A DNA stretch of 64,000 nucleotides from Ophioderma brevispina (GCA_023653785.1 JAMKCH010011872.1:1-64000), one strand, 5' to 3'. Shown: positions 45,093 through 55,019, numbered from the stretch's first letter. Notes: a model not told the origin generated them from the sequence alone. Translations and numbers: made by a program.

Positions 45093-48000
45093 CTTAAATT
45101 CATCTTCACCGGTAGGTTCTTTTTAACTTTACTAGATTGAGGTGCTCCACCCATGTGCACTTTTCATGCTGCGCAAGATATCGTAGTGCACTACAGACCT
45201 TACTACAGAACCTGCACTTGTATCCTTGTTGCCCAACCTTCTCGGGAATATCGTTCTCTGGCGTAAGTACTGGCATCGAGTTAACTGATTGGATTTGGGT
45301 ATCGCTTAGATTCCATGAAGCAAGTGGCATGCCTTGTTTGTGGATGACAAACATATGCTTTTTCAAGTTCTGACTTTGTGAGAACTTTTTTGGGCATAGT
45401 GGGCAGGGGTAGGGTTGTTCACCTGTGTGCGTCCTGATGTGTCGCTTCAAATCGGTAGTCGTCAGGAAGCGTTTGTCACACCAATCACATCCATGGGGTC
45501 TTGTTTGATCAAGTGTGGACTCATGTGTTTTTACCAAGCTTGTTGCAATGTTTGGCACTTCCTGATTACTGCTACTGCTATCACTGCTGCTGCTACTGCT
45601 ATGCCGTTGAGGGGACTCTTCCTCGTTACCGTGGCTGTTTTCTCCAGTATGACATCTTTCATGCGACATTTAGCCCTGCTTTGTTAAAGAATGTTTTAAA
45701 ACAGTGACGGCATTGATAGCGTTTTTCTCCTTTGTGTGATCTCTCATGCATAGTCAGCCCTCCACGGTTGGTGAAAGTCTGCCCACAGAATCGGCACTCC
45801 ATGCTTCTATCAGCTTCCATGTGATCTTTCTCATGGGCGATGAGACTACTGCTTTCGGAGAATGTCATGTCACAATGCTGACACATAAACAACGACTTAG
45901 TGGTGTGAGTTGCTTGATGCTCAATCAAAGCTGACTTCAAGGAAAACATCTCATGACAGTAAAGACATCCAAATTTTACACCACCAGTATCTGCCTCCTT
46001 TTTCTTTTTGGGAACTGCCGGTTTTTCTAGTGGGAAGGGCACCTTGGGCTTCACTCCGTGAAAATTACGTTTGTGCCTTGATAAATTTGTACTCTGCGTG
46101 AAAGTCCTATCACACATGTTGCAAGCAAATTTCCCTCCTTTGGACCTTGAGGACACCGCAGTTTTAAGAGATAGCCCAAGATGCTGTGGTAATGTAGACG
46201 ACTTCTGCGCATGCACTGTTAATTTTGGTTGATGTGACGTTGCTGAAGATTTCTTGGCATCGTTTGCACGCCCTGAAGCCTGCTTACCATGCAGTAAATT
46301 TCCCAAAATATTACCCATGGTTGGTTTCTTGTTATGAAACAATCGCTTGTGTCTGGACAAATTTCCACTGTTGCTAAAGGATTTGCTACACCAAAGACAG
46401 AAATATTTCTTGATGCCATCTATCACTTGCACAACAGATTTTGAATTCTGTGTTTGACTTGCATTTTGGACTGAGTTTTTGGAGCTTTGTGTCTGAACAT
46501 TTACTTTTGGTTTCTGAAATGGACTTGCGGGAATTCGAACCTTTGGTTTCTGCCCATGGTGAATGCGCCTGTGTTTTGAAAGGTTACCACTGCTACTATA
46601 ACTCCTGTTACATGGTTGACAAAAATATCTCTTGGTTGAACTTGGAGGTGTAGGCGTAACAGCTACTGGAGGCGGTGTCGGTTTCAAAGCTGGTAGCGAC
46701 TTTTTCCCCTTGTGAAATATCCGAAAATGTCGTGAACGATTGGAGCTGCTTGAAAAGTTCTTCCTACACAAGACACAGGGGTAAACTTTCCCTGCTTCTC
46801 CCGAACCTGCAGGTTTGCGCTCTTCTTTTACAGTTACCGCAATTTCTTTATTTTCTGCATTAGAATTTACGTTATGTACGAGGAAGATGTGCTGTCTCAG
46901 CTCATTTGAATTTGCGAAAGGTTTTGAGCAGTATCCACAAATTTGGGGTTTCCTGTCTACTTCTTCACTAACTTGTCTACTTAAACCAGTGGCCATCTTT
47001 TGTGGTTCTCTTTGAGAGGTAGCTTCTTTATCAGCTTTTACCTTACCAGACACTGCTGTATTGTGCTCCTTCTCATGCTTTTCCAGGATGGCATTTGTTT
47101 CAAAAAGCTTGAAACAAATCTGGCATCTGAATGGTAGTTCTAGTAAATGAGCCCTTTCGTGGAGTCTGAGTTGTGCTTGATCAATGAAAGTAGCTTCACA
47201 ATATGAGCATTTATATCCTTTAATACTTGTTAAGGGAGTTGCACCTGTCTCTTTCTTTAAAGTCATAGTACTTCCTGAATCTCCTTGAGTTGCCAAGCGA
47301 TCATTAGCCAAAAGACTGCTTCTGACACTTTTCTCCAATTTACTACCTTTACCATGTGCTGTATGACTCAATTGTTGATTTGATCTAACAATGCTTGCGA
47401 GCTGAAATTGCTTTTGCAAAGATTACATGCAAAAGGTCTCTTTCCGGAGTGTAGAGACATGTGTCTTGTGAGGTGTGTGGACTGGAAGAAACCACGCTGA
47501 CAAATGTCACACTTAAAGGGTTTTTGTCCTGTATGAGAAATTATGTGACGGTTTAGATTGGACGAGTTGGAGAAGGCTTGTTTGCAGATGTGGCACTGAC
47601 GACGCCCGCCTCCACAAATGGTCATCTTATGCTTTCGCAATCCAAATGTATCTCTGAATCGTTTACCACATTTGTCACACTTAAGACTATACAAATTCTG
47701 TGTCTTGATGAGTCCAACAGGAGGAGGAGGGGGTGGTGGGTTAGCATCATCTTTGGCATCAGGGAGGTCAGTTGGTAAAGAGTACTTTGATACAAATGGA
47801 TTCTTGATCATATGCACCTGTTTTAAATGCTTTCTAAGATTAGACGGGTTGGCAAATTCCTTCTGACAGAGGTTACATGTCTTAGCATCTATTCTCCCTT
47901 TGTGTACAGTCTGCAGATGTTTGTTCAGATTCCCAGTACGATTGAAGGCCATGCCACAGACTCGACAATGAAGCAAGTCTTCCTGCGTGTGAGTTCTCTC

Positions 48001-50107
48001 ATGAACTTTTAAGCTCCACTCAGACATCAGGTGTTTACCACAAAATTTGCATTCAGTCTATCCTGGTAGGGTCCTTCTGATTTTGCTTGCATAGTATTCT
48101 GTTCTATCTGTGGTGGCGGTGGTGGTTTCACATCACTGTTTTCTTCTTTGTCGATACGGAACCTTGAAGACTTAACTCCGTGTACATTAATCCGGTGTAT
48201 TTTCAAGTTCCATGTTCGATTGAAAGCCTTGTTGCAAATATTACACACATAGGGCTTCTCCCCAGTATGTGTTCTCTCATGTCGTTCATATTCAGTCCTT
48301 CGGAAGAATATCATTGGACAAAACTTACATGTGTATGTCAATTCACCCTCAGAACCATGTGATTTCTCATGACTCAGCAAATTTTCTCTTGTGTCACACA
48401 CTGCTTGCAAAAATGACACACATGGTTTCTGTCACCGTCTTGACTCAAATCCATCATGTCTTCAGTATAGTTATCTTCAAAGGCTTGGTAATCTTCCTCT
48501 TCATCAATACTCTCATCTTTGTGGAAAATTCTGGGCACTGTTTTGGTTCCTTTGTGAGCTTTCTTCTTGTGTCTTGTCAACTGATAAAGCTTGCAGAATT
48601 TAAGCCCACAGGTGTTACACTGAAATCTTCTGTTAGCTGTGTGGATGACCTCGTGTTGTTCAAGGTACATCTTTCTGGAACACACTTTATCACAAAATCG
48701 GCACTTGAAGGGACCAGAGCTACCATGAGGAATGACTGGCAGTGGTTTGTCAACCTGACTTTGATCCGTCGTTTGAATTTCTGGGTTGGTGTAACTAATG
48801 ACAGGCAAAACGTTAGCAGCCTTAATATACCAGTACTTCCCATAGCGTTTGCGATGACTTCGCATATGACTGAGCAGGCGTTTATTTTTTCTACAGAAAC
48901 GGTGGCCACAATACATGCACAACAACCCCCTTTTGCCTGGCTTGTACTTTTCAGAATGACTGCTTTCAATGGAAACTGGGCTCAGCAACGAAGCATTCTT
49001 GTGTGCAGATTTGACATGCCTTATGAGTTGCAGATGGCGTAAGAAACTTTTGGTACAGATTTGACAAATATACTCTTTATGCGTGTTTTCATGCTGTCTA
49101 AGTCGACGTCTAACATCAAAACCTTTCCCACACTTCTTGCATTTGTAGCGATTTCCATGTGTATGCAGTTTCTCATGAACCAAAAGGTTGGCATATTTAC
49201 CACAAACTTTACTGCAATATCTGCATTTGTATGCTTGAACTTTCTCGTTCACTTTAACATCACAAGATGGTAAAAGGTAAGCCTGTGGAGAGGAGAAATC
49301 TTCAAATGCCTGCCCAGCGTTGTCTACTGTTGATGATACATCTTTCTCCACCTGTTTGCTCATCTCCATACTTGATTTAACGTCTGCGTTATCTGTTGCC
49401 ATTGAAGTTTGGTTAATTTCTGCTTTGACAATCCTAGACTTGTTTTTCAAATGCATATTCTCATGTGTCACTAAACCAGACTTTGTAAGAAAGCGTCTCC
49501 CACAATGCCTACACTTAAAAGAGTAAGTTCCTTTGTGGCTCTTCTCATGGACAACAAGGCCAGCACGATTCAGGAAACGTTTGTTACAGAATTTGCAAGG
49601 AAATAATCTATCTAATCCTTTCTTCAATTCTCTCTTTAACTCTGTCTCTTCTGTATCCTGAGGAATTGCTGTAAATCCCGTCTTGGCTGGAGTGTGTGCT
49701 CGCTGGTGCTTCATAAGACTTTGCTGATTAGGAAACATCTCCTCACAGTAAAAACAACCAAAAAGCTGGGTTGCCATCCTGTTTGGTGGTGGTATACCTT
49801 TACAGATTTGCCTGTGTCTAAAGTAGTTACTTTTACGGTGGAATCTCTGTGGGCATTTTGTACACGCGTAAGGCTTTTCCCCTGTGTGGGTCCTTTCGTG
49901 CTCAATAAGATCTCTTCTGATGGTGTAAACTCGTGGGCAATACTGGCAAGCAAGCGGTGCTTTGGATTGAGATGTACTGGCAGATCTGACAGGAGTCCTT
50001 GGTTTCTCTTCAAGTTCTGTTACCTGCACTGGTGGCTTCTGCATATGTGATATGGAGGAATCCTTTGTCAGTTCCAATGGGTAAACCTGCAACTCACTTT
50101 CATCCAT
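44328..50107 (-). CDS. Large poly-C2H2 zinc-finger protein gene (frame broken by single-base indels)
   Basis: A continuous run of about 39 C2H2 fingers is spread over six consecutive minus-strand open frames, which overlap or abut (50,107-48,374; 48,419-48,027; 48,027-47,368; 47,419-45,659; 45,669-45,106; 45,092-44,328). In two finger-spanning breaks (near 48,400 and 45,662) a one-base change restores the usual 12-residue spacing between the second Cys and first His. This shows one original frame of roughly 1,900 codons without visible introns. Few linkers are the TGEKP type; many are long and acidic or Ser/Lys-rich. C2H2 arrays bind DNA, sometimes RNA or protein, in the nucleus; the target here cannot be inferred. 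The remains of the 5' part continue to about 50,950. It could be a recent pseudogene, but the even spread of lone indels looks more like sequencing error. No orthologue or gene symbol is recognised. Confidence 0.82.
45106..45669 (-). CDS. Zinc-finger gene, segment 5 (fingers 32-35)
   Basis: Opens with the end of finger 32, then a Ser-rich run ([11 protein letters not shown]). Fingers [20 protein letters not shown] and [20 protein letters not shown] follow, linked by HTGEQP. Finger 35, [20 protein letters not shown], ends in Cys and again has Cys in the core Phe position. After this the frame is lost at an AAAAAG run near 45,120; the alternative frame reads [17 protein letters not shown] and joins segment 6. 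Confidence 0.83.
   Translation of the reverse strand: MSHERCHTGENSHGNEEESPQRHSSSSSSDSSSSNQEVPNIATSLVKTHESTLDQTRPHGCDWCDKRFLTTTDLKRHIRTHTGEQPYPCPLCPKKFSQSQNLKKHMFVIHKQGMPLASWNLSDTQIQSVNSMPVLTPENDIPEKVGQQGYKCRFCSKVCSALRYLAQHEKCTWVEHLNLVKLKRTYR
45659..47419 (-). CDS. Zinc-finger gene, segment 4 (fingers 22-32)
   Basis: A 586-codon frame with eleven fingers: YKCSYC, FRCQIC, QICGYC, YPCVLC, YFCQPC, YFCLWC, FACNMC, FGCLYC, FMCQHC, MECRFC and YQCRHC. Fingers 25-28 form a subfamily with helices of the [22 protein letters not shown] and [11 protein letters not shown] types, separated by unusually long basic linkers (30-60 residues) rich in Lys, Ser, Gln and Pro. Finger 32 is completed only in the next frame (HERCHTGEN), where removing one G at about 45,662 restores normal spacing. 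Confidence 0.85.
   Translation of the reverse strand: MQKQFQLASIVRSNQQLSHTAHGKGSKLEKSVRSSLLANDRLATQGDSGSTMTLKKETGATPLTSIKGYKCSYCEATFIDQAQLRLHERAHLLELPFRCQICFKLFETNAILEKHEKEHNTAVSGKVKADKEATSQREPQKMATGLSRQVSEEVDRKPQICGYCSKPFANSNELRQHIFLVHNVNSNAENKEIAVTVKEERKPAGSGEAGKVYPCVLCRKNFSSSSNRSRHFRIFHKGKKSLPALKPTPPPVAVTPTPPSSTKRYFCQPCNRSYSSSGNLSKHRRIHHGQKPKVRIPASPFQKPKVNVQTQSSKNSVQNASQTQNSKSVVQVIDGIKKYFCLWCSKSFSNSGNLSRHKRLFHNKKPTMGNILGNLLHGKQASGRANDAKKSSATSHQPKLTVHAQKSSTLPQHLGLSLKTAVSSRSKGGKFACNMCDRTFTQSTNLSRHKRNFHGVKPKVPFPLEKPAVPKKKKEADTGGVKFGCLYCHEMFSLKSALIEHQATHTTKSLFMCQHCDMTFSESSSLIAHEKDHMEADRSMECRFCGQTFTNRGGLTMHERSHKGEKRYQCRHCFKTFFNKAGLNVA
47368..48027 (-). CDS. Zinc-finger gene, segment 3 (fingers 15-21)
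   Basis: Starts inside finger 15 and continues with LHCRVC, KTCNLC, LKCDKC (ending KMTIC, a C2HC finger), RQCHIC, FKCDIC and FACNLC. Fingers 16 and 17 carry the TGNLNKH/PSNLRKH helix type, as does 19 (SSNLNRH). A PPPPPPP run sits in the linker before finger 18. The last finger ([16 protein letters not shown]) lacks its histidines in frame, because the reading moves to the next frame at about 47,380. Confidence 0.83.
   Translation of the reverse strand: MSEWSLKVHERTHTQEDLLHCRVCGMAFNRTGNLNKHLQTVHKGRIDAKTCNLCQKEFANPSNLRKHLKQVHMIKNPFVSKYSLPTDLPDAKDDANPPPPPPPVGLIKTQNLYSLKCDKCGKRFRDTFGLRKHKMTICGGGRRQCHICKQAFSNSSNLNRHIISHTGQKPFKCDICQRGFFQSTHLTRHMSLHSGKRPFACNLCKSNFSSQALLDQINN
48027..48419 (-). CDS. 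Zinc-finger gene, segment 2 (fingers 12-15)
   Basis: Continues finger 12 ([14 protein letters not shown]), then [20 protein letters not shown] and [20 protein letters not shown], joined by a canonical HTGEKP linker. A ~50-residue linker with PPPPP follows before the next frameshift. Finger 15 ([19 protein letters not shown]) is readable only by switching frame near 48,050. The Met at the start of this frame is not a real start. Confidence 0.8.
   Translation of the reverse strand: MSFLQAVCDTRENLLSHEKSHGSEGELTYTCKFCPMIFFRRTEYERHERTHTGEKPYVCNICNKAFNRTWNLKIHRINVHGVKSSRFRIDKEENSDVKPPPPPQIEQNTMQAKSEGPYQDRLNANFVVNT
48374..50107 (-). CDS. Zinc-finger gene, segment 1 (fingers 1-12)
   Basis: A 577-codon frame starting [13 protein letters not shown]. 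The start is only the first Met of this frame; the original reading continues upstream. After a ~50-residue Pro/Ser-rich stretch come twelve fingers. Finger 1 is ACQYC...HERTH. Finger 2 is YACTKC...HRQIC, ending in Cys (C2HC). Fingers 4 and 5 (FPCKFC, FKCRHC) share [25 protein letters not shown] linker of about 70 residues separates fingers 5 and 6. Fingers 6 and 10 have KVC where the core Phe normally stands. An acidic stretch ([20 protein letters not shown]) precedes finger 12, HVCHFC, which is cut by the frameshift. Confidence 0.85.
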   Translation of the reverse strand: MDESELQVYPLELTKDSSISHMQKPPVQVTELEEKPRTPVRSASTSQSKAPLACQYCPRVYTIRRDLIEHERTHTGEKPYACTKCPQRFHRKSNYFRHRQICKGIPPPNRMATQLFGCFYCEEMFPNQQSLMKHQRAHTPAKTGFTAIPQDTEETELKRELKKGLDRLFPCKFCNKRFLNRAGLVVHEKSHKGTYSFKCRHCGRRFLTKSGLVTHENMHLKNKSRIVKAEINQTSMATDNADVKSSMEMSKQVEKDVSSTVDNAGQAFEDFSSPQAYLLPSCDVKVNEKVQAYKCRYCSKVCGKYANLLVHEKLHTHGNRYKCKKCGKGFDVRRRLRQHENTHKEYICQICTKSFLRHLQLIRHVKSAHKNASLLSPVSIESSHSEKYKPGKRGLLCMYCGHRFCRKNKRLLSHMRSHRKRYGKYWYIKAANVLPVISYTNPEIQTTDQSQVDKPLPVIPHGSSGPFKCRFCDKVCSRKMYLEQHEVIHTANRRFQCNTCGLKFCKLYQLTRHKKKAHKGTKTVPRIFHKDESIDEEEDYQAFEDNYTEDMMDLSQDGDRNHVCHFCKQCVTQEKIC

Positions 50108-50109
50108 AT

Positions 50110-50950
50110 TGTTGAAGCTAGTAAAATCGTCAGTAAAGGTCGATGGTGGTGGCGGCTCAGTCTCTATGTGAATTTTCGAATGAATCTCCAGCTATCCTGT
50201 GATGTAAATAAGCGTCCCTACAGAACATCTTAAAACAATGCACAGTAGGATTCATCGTTCGCATGTGTTTGGTGAGGTCACTCTTTGCGGGCTGTTTTCA
50301 TGGAGCATATCGGACATCTGTGTGGTTTTTCACCGGTGTCTTCCTCTCGTGTTCCATCAAGTCTCTTGCGCTTGCACTCTCTTGCTGTCAATACTGACAA
50401 ACCTTTCCTGCACCTGCTGCACTTCTCATTTCAATTGCGTTTTTCTGGATATAGTCTATATCAACACTCTGCACACTTCGGTGTCATATCTCTCTTCTTT
50501 CTAATCATTTTATTTGCGGGTTCTTCTTCTTCTTCTTCTTCTTCTACTTTGGCTTCTTTTTGATTTGTGTGCGCGTACTATCTTTAGAGGGCGAACTTTC
50601 TTGTGCTTTTGATGAGTAACTTTTGAAATGTTCTTCGTCTCTTTCCATTGCTTCAACTTGAGTTGGCAGTGGTTCTTCTTGATTGTCCCCTGCGAGATGA
50701 ATAACCCTGTGCACCTTGAGCTGTGAAGTTTTGGGCAAATGTGGCATTACCAAAAGGAAATGTCGCAGTGCTTCTCATATCCTCTGATGAATTATCAGTC
50801 GTGTCTGGCGAGATGGCCTCTTATCTAAAACTTGCCCCGCATATACTACAAGCGTATGGTCGCTGTGTTGAATGAATTTCCATCATGTTGGAAACAGCTG
50901 ATTTTCATTGTGAAAGGCATCACCAATCGGCATTTTAGGTTTTCCCTCCG
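50110..50950 (-). pseudogene. Degraded 5' part of the zinc-finger gene
   Basis: Minus-strand reading with frequent frame changes still shows finger pieces. They are RPYACSICGASFR (about 50,840-50,880), CHICPK with QLKVHRVIH (about 50,705-50,750), an acidic stretch encoded by (GAA)n near 50,522-50,545, DLMEHER and HTGEKPHRCPIC (about 50,310-50,375), and DLTKHMRT (about 50,255-50,285). The reading then leads to [17 protein letters not shown] across the start of segment 1. At least five frame breaks lie within 800 bp, far more than downstream, so this part is either truly decayed or sequenced worse. The true start codon and promoter cannot be placed. Confidence 0.65.
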
Positions 50951-51605
50951 TCATCAAAGCTATCTTCAGATTCATTGGTATCCCATGACAATGAGCTTGC
51001 TTTTCACGAGACTGACTTTTACTGGATCCCCACAAAAAGAATACATATTTGGTCTTTTTTATAATATTTGCGCCTAGGCCTACAATACCTGTGCCCTTGT
51101 TAGGATCAGTTTTATTAGCATGACCAAAACTTCCTGAATTTTGTCTGGTTCCACAAGTGAGCTCGGTAGCGAGAAACATCGCCAGTGAACTTCGACCACA
51201 GTAATGCAAATGTGCGAGGATTCTTCTGCAGGTCCGTATTTCTCTTACCTACGCCCTCGTTACATCTGTTGCGTGAGGCTTGTAATTATGGAATAATACA
51301 AAGAAAGGTAGTGTTTTGGCTGTAAATATTTTGATGGCGCTTGATGCATTCCCTCTATTTCTAGAGGTTTGCACGAGCAAATAATCCTTGACGAGCGATA
51401 ATCTGCATTTGTGTAGTTAGATGCCATATGCAACTCAAGACCTGTGAACATTGACAGGAAAAGTAACATGTACGGAAAGTCACTTGAATTTTAATAACCC
51501 TGAAGCGTTTGAAAGGTGATTTTTTAATGTAACTATGACACATGGACTAATAGAGGTTTATAAAGCCCAAAAGTTAGTGCAATTTATTGTGTTTTGATAG
51601 GATCA
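50951..51605. other. Region upstream of the zinc-finger gene
   Basis: No convincing exon, promoter motif or CpG island. One 108-codon minus-strand frame reaches the finger remains at its end, but its upstream part has no recognisable domain. Confidence 0.35.
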
Positions 51606-51611
51606 GCCCAG

Positions 51612-51885
51612 TATGAGGGCACATGTGGTCCAGTGGATATGACGGCTGACTAATGGTCCAAATTTGTGGGCTCGAGCCCCACTGTGGCCAAATTATATGT
51701 TGTGGCCGTGGGTAAGGGGCACTTTACCTCATTTGCCTCGTTTACCCAATCGATATTCGGGTAGTTGTGATGGGAAATATTACAATCCTAAGTGCTGATA
51801 GGATTACGCGCTTGGCCAGGTGCTGGCCTAGATGAAGCAAAATATTGGGTGATTTCCTGACGGCGCATACTAATAATAATAATAA
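51612..51885 (+). mobile_element. tRNA-derived SINE with (AAT)n tail
   Basis: Box A-like TGGTCCAGTGGATATGACGG (about 51,628-51,647) and box B-like GGGCTCGAGCCCC (about 51,669-51,681) are spaced as in a tRNA gene. An ~180-bp unrelated body follows, then the simple tail AATAATAATAAT at about 51,870. That structure is characteristic of a SINE. Flanking direct repeats are not clear. Confidence 0.8.
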
Positions 51886-51959
51886 GGCACAGTATGCCAT
51901 TGTGAGGGGTGATCTTGAAGGAATGGTGCTTTTTAAAGCCACATAATTATGATATTATT

Positions 51960-52315
51960 AGTAGTATTAGTAGTATCATTACTCTTTTTAATATTATTTT
52001 TTTAACTCTTTTAATATCCAAGTGTCACAATGACATGTAGCATAAAATCAGTATGATTTAACACCCAACTTTTATTGGTCCCACTATGAGTTTTAAAGTA
52101 TTGGGCTTGACTACGCCTCGCCCAATATTTGTGCACTCTAGCTCGCCCAATAAATTTGGGCTCATCGATCCAATTTTATATGAAACATCGATGAAAAATG
52201 GATACACCAAGCACCTTGAATCTTTTGACCCTTTTTGGAGTATGACCTCAATGGCACAAGTGTAGTTTAGGACCCTACATTGTTTACTGTTAAATACTAC
52301 GTAAATTGCCACCAA
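51960..52315. other. Intergenic sequence
   Basis: Opens with a short (TAG/TAT)n stretch. Nothing else recognised. Confidence 0.35.
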
Positions 52316-52319
52316 AATC

Positions 52320-53850
52320 GATCCTATCTATCTTCTAACGGCCGCAGCCGAGAATGCTGTTCACCATTTTGCGCCAAATGTCCCTGTTGTCATTAGGTGG
52401 GATATCAATGGATCTCCCCTGCTGGATAAGTCTCGAGCAAGCCATCAATGTAGTTCAAGGGGCTGACGACCCCTGTTTTGGCATTGTAACTTCGCACTGT
52501 GACGTCTGAGACACTTGGTCAATCTCACGATGACAGTGACTCGCAAATCGTGCCTGCGTTGGCAAACAAATATGAACTTGGAGGGATATCTCCATATTGC
52601 CTATCTGTGCTTTGGTCTTGTGCTCGCGCCAGGATATGTTTTGTCCTCGCATAAGAAGCTTGGTGTAGTGCCATCCAGTCTATCTGTAGCTCTTTCTTCA
52701 TGGTCCAGTCTCAGATCCAATAACAGGATACTCTCTACACCGGCTCTAAAGAATTTCACCTTGGTTTAATTGGAGATACCAGATGGCATAAGTGGTGTAG
52801 TTTATTGCGCAGGCATTCCAAGCTTGTCCTTTCGTGACAGGAAGTCTTTCTTGCTGTCGGCAACATAGGACCCTAGGTACTTGAAGTCCTTGACCTCTTT
52901 GAGTTGGCTACCCATCTGCTGTGAAGATAGGTTGATGATCGTCTTCCTCATTGACAGTCATATATTCAGTCTTATTGGCATTTAGATGTAGGGCGGACTT
53001 TTTCTGCAGCATTCTCAAGTGATGTTAGTAGATTTGTGCAACCAAATATCAGATCCAGCTGTTAGAGCTAGGTCATCTGCGTAGTCAAGGTCTGTGGACT
53101 GCTGAACCCATGTGACGTCTGAAACGCTTGGGTTTGATGGCGAGTCCTTTTGTCGTTCATGATGTCAAGGTTCTGTCTGAGGATGTAATCAACCACGACT
53201 ACAAAGAGACAGGGAGCAAGCGTATCTCCTTGGAGGATCCGTAGTTGTTAGGAACTCCTTTGTGGGCCCATCCCTGGTCTGCAAAAAGCTAGTTGGGTTA
53301 TCATAACATGACTGGCAATTGCCTTTGACAGTCTCATCTGGACACCTTAGTTGGCGAGAATATGCAGCATTACATCCCTGTTAACACGTCAAAAGCCTTG
53401 GAAAAAACTACGGAACACAATTGAGCTTTTCTCTTGGAAATTCTCCAACTCTTCTATGATCCTGAAGGCAAGTATCTGAGGTAGTGTTGATCTGCTTTGC
53501 GAAAAAACCGTTCTGGTTCCGTCTGAGAATGAGGGATCTATGTGAGGAGTGATTATGTTTGAGCAGAATGGAAGTTGTAGAATCTTAGAGGGCCATTGGC
53601 TGACAGTGTAAGTCCTCTGTAGTTTTGGGGTTGTGAGGTCGCCTTTCTTGGTAGAGGAATGATGAATGAGTTGAAAAGGCAGCTGGTTTGTTTCCCATGT
53701 AGGTTGTGTTACAAATTCTTAACAGTGATCATGGAATAGGGAGTTCTTCCAGCCCACCCTACTGCAGGAATGTTGCGGGACCAGGTGTCTTGGTGTTCTT
53801 CAGTTTATTCAGGCAGATCTGAAGCTCCTCCATAGGAAAGAATCAACTCA
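52320..53850 (-). pseudogene. RTE-like LINE, 5'-truncated (RT and C-terminal part)
   Basis: On the minus strand the reading is ILQGDTLAPCLFVVVVDYIL (about 53,185-53,245), the RT motif before the catalytic box. Then LDYADDLALTAGSD (about 53,048-53,090) gives an intact YADD active site. The C-terminal blocks IDWMALHQASYARTKH (about 52,630-52,680) and GNMEISLQVHICLP (about 52,560-52,600) follow. The element ends at 52,320 in an AGATAGAT-type tail. It is collinear with 23,845-25,420. Frameshifts break the frame. The endonuclease is missing, as expected for 5' truncation during target-primed integration. Confidence 0.82.
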
Positions 53851-53969
53851 CTTTCAGAACCCTCTTCTATCCAATGGCTGCATTTAAACACAAATTTTGT
53901 GTTTCAAATTAGTCTTTAAATTGAAGAAAAATGTGACCACAACACGCGTAACTCGTACGGCAAAATTCT

Positions 53970-54360
53970 ACCACCATCCCAAAACTTATATCCATATGTC
54001 AAAGCCCCGCCAAGTTACCCAAAAAAAAACAACAAGCACAAAATCAATCAAATTTAAAAATCAAAAAACAAAAAAACACGCGTTTTTAACCTAATTTTAA
54101 AAAAAAAAAAAAAAAAATTCATATCCATACGACAGAGCACTGCCAAGTTACCCAAAAACGATCCCTGAATACCTTTGACCCCCAAATGACCCCTCAAAAC
54201 GTGATCAACAAACTTGTATGGCAAAACTACCAACCATAAAAGCCAAAACTCATATCCATATTCAAAGCAAGATAATCACCCCTGGATGACCTTGACCCAA
54301 AATGACCCCTGGCCCTCAAAGCACGGCCATTTATCCAATAACTACCCCTGAATGACCTTT
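53970..54360. repeat. Decayed repeat of ~130-bp units with an A19 run
   Basis: CATATCCATAT...AAGCCCCGCCAAGTTACCCA (53,988-54,021) recurs as CATATCCATACGACAGAGCA...CCAAGTTACCCA (54,119-54,153), and weakly at 54,250. A 19-A run at 54,099-54,117 lies just before the second copy. The units include TGACCTTTGACC/GACCTTGACCC motifs. Confidence 0.5.
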
Positions 54361-54369
54361 CAGTCCGCT

Positions 54370-54495
54370 GCCAACATTGGATTTTGGAATCAAGGGAGAT
54401 TTTATCTTGGAATCAGGGAGAATTTGATCTTGGAATCAGGAGATTTTGCTCTTGGAATCGGATATTTGGATCCTTTTTGGAATCAGGGAGATTTT
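54370..54495. repeat. ~26-bp minisatellite
   Basis: About five copies of CTTGGAATCAGGGAGATTTT with a short spacer, at 54,375, 54,405, 54,433, 54,457 and 54,477. Confidence 0.75.
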
Positions 54496-54567
54496 TTTTG
54501 TTTTTTTGAAATTTAGTGAGCATACTAGTCCTCAAGAAGGGATACAGCCAATGGAATCCGTCCTTAA

Positions 54568-54934
54568 AGACACATCAGTGATTTTGCTAAATCAGTAAAC
54601 CAAAAAAAATCATCAAAAATCAGATTTTTGCATTTATGTAACAAGTAACAGGTATCCTAACATACCCTGCAAATGATAAGACCAGAAGCAACCCTAATAA
54701 GTGACAGAATCTGAGATTGTAGTCATTTAAACTGTTCCTTTCGGACACGTACTACAACACGTAATTGCAATGGAGAATCGTATCTTGGAACACTTGCCGT
54801 TTTCTATTTTCCTTTTCTTGTCCAATTCTACAGCTAGAAAAGGGTAACTTTGAGAATTCTACAGACTTATTCTCCCTTGAAGCTTTCCATCCCTTGCCAA
54901 TTTCAAATTTTTTCAAATCACTGATAGTGTCCTT
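54568..54934. mobile_element. TTAA-type MITE, family 6 (367 bp)
   Basis: TTAA at 54,564-54,567 and 54,935-54,938. The left end is AGACACATCAGTGATTTTG. The right end, reverse complemented, is AAGGACACTATCAGTGATTT. They share GACACNATCAGTGATTT with one small gap. Non-coding. Confidence 0.72.
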
Positions 54935-55019
54935 TTAAAGATCAATTTAATGCTTCAACTGTCAGTAGGAACTTAGTCCATTGCATTTTTTAAAAGAACT
55001 GACATGAAGTTTGAAGTAA

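Noticed and set aside
48269..49042. 257-codon plus-strand frame opposite the zinc-finger gene
   Set aside because: It is the antisense shadow of the finger-coding strand. It has no recognisable domain, while the minus strand gives perfect C2H2 fingers.
50883..51209. 108-codon minus-strand frame as the first exon of the zinc-finger gene
   Set aside because: Only its last ~25 codons resemble finger sequence. The upstream part has no recognisable N-terminal domain and no convincing splice donor, so I did not add it as an exon.
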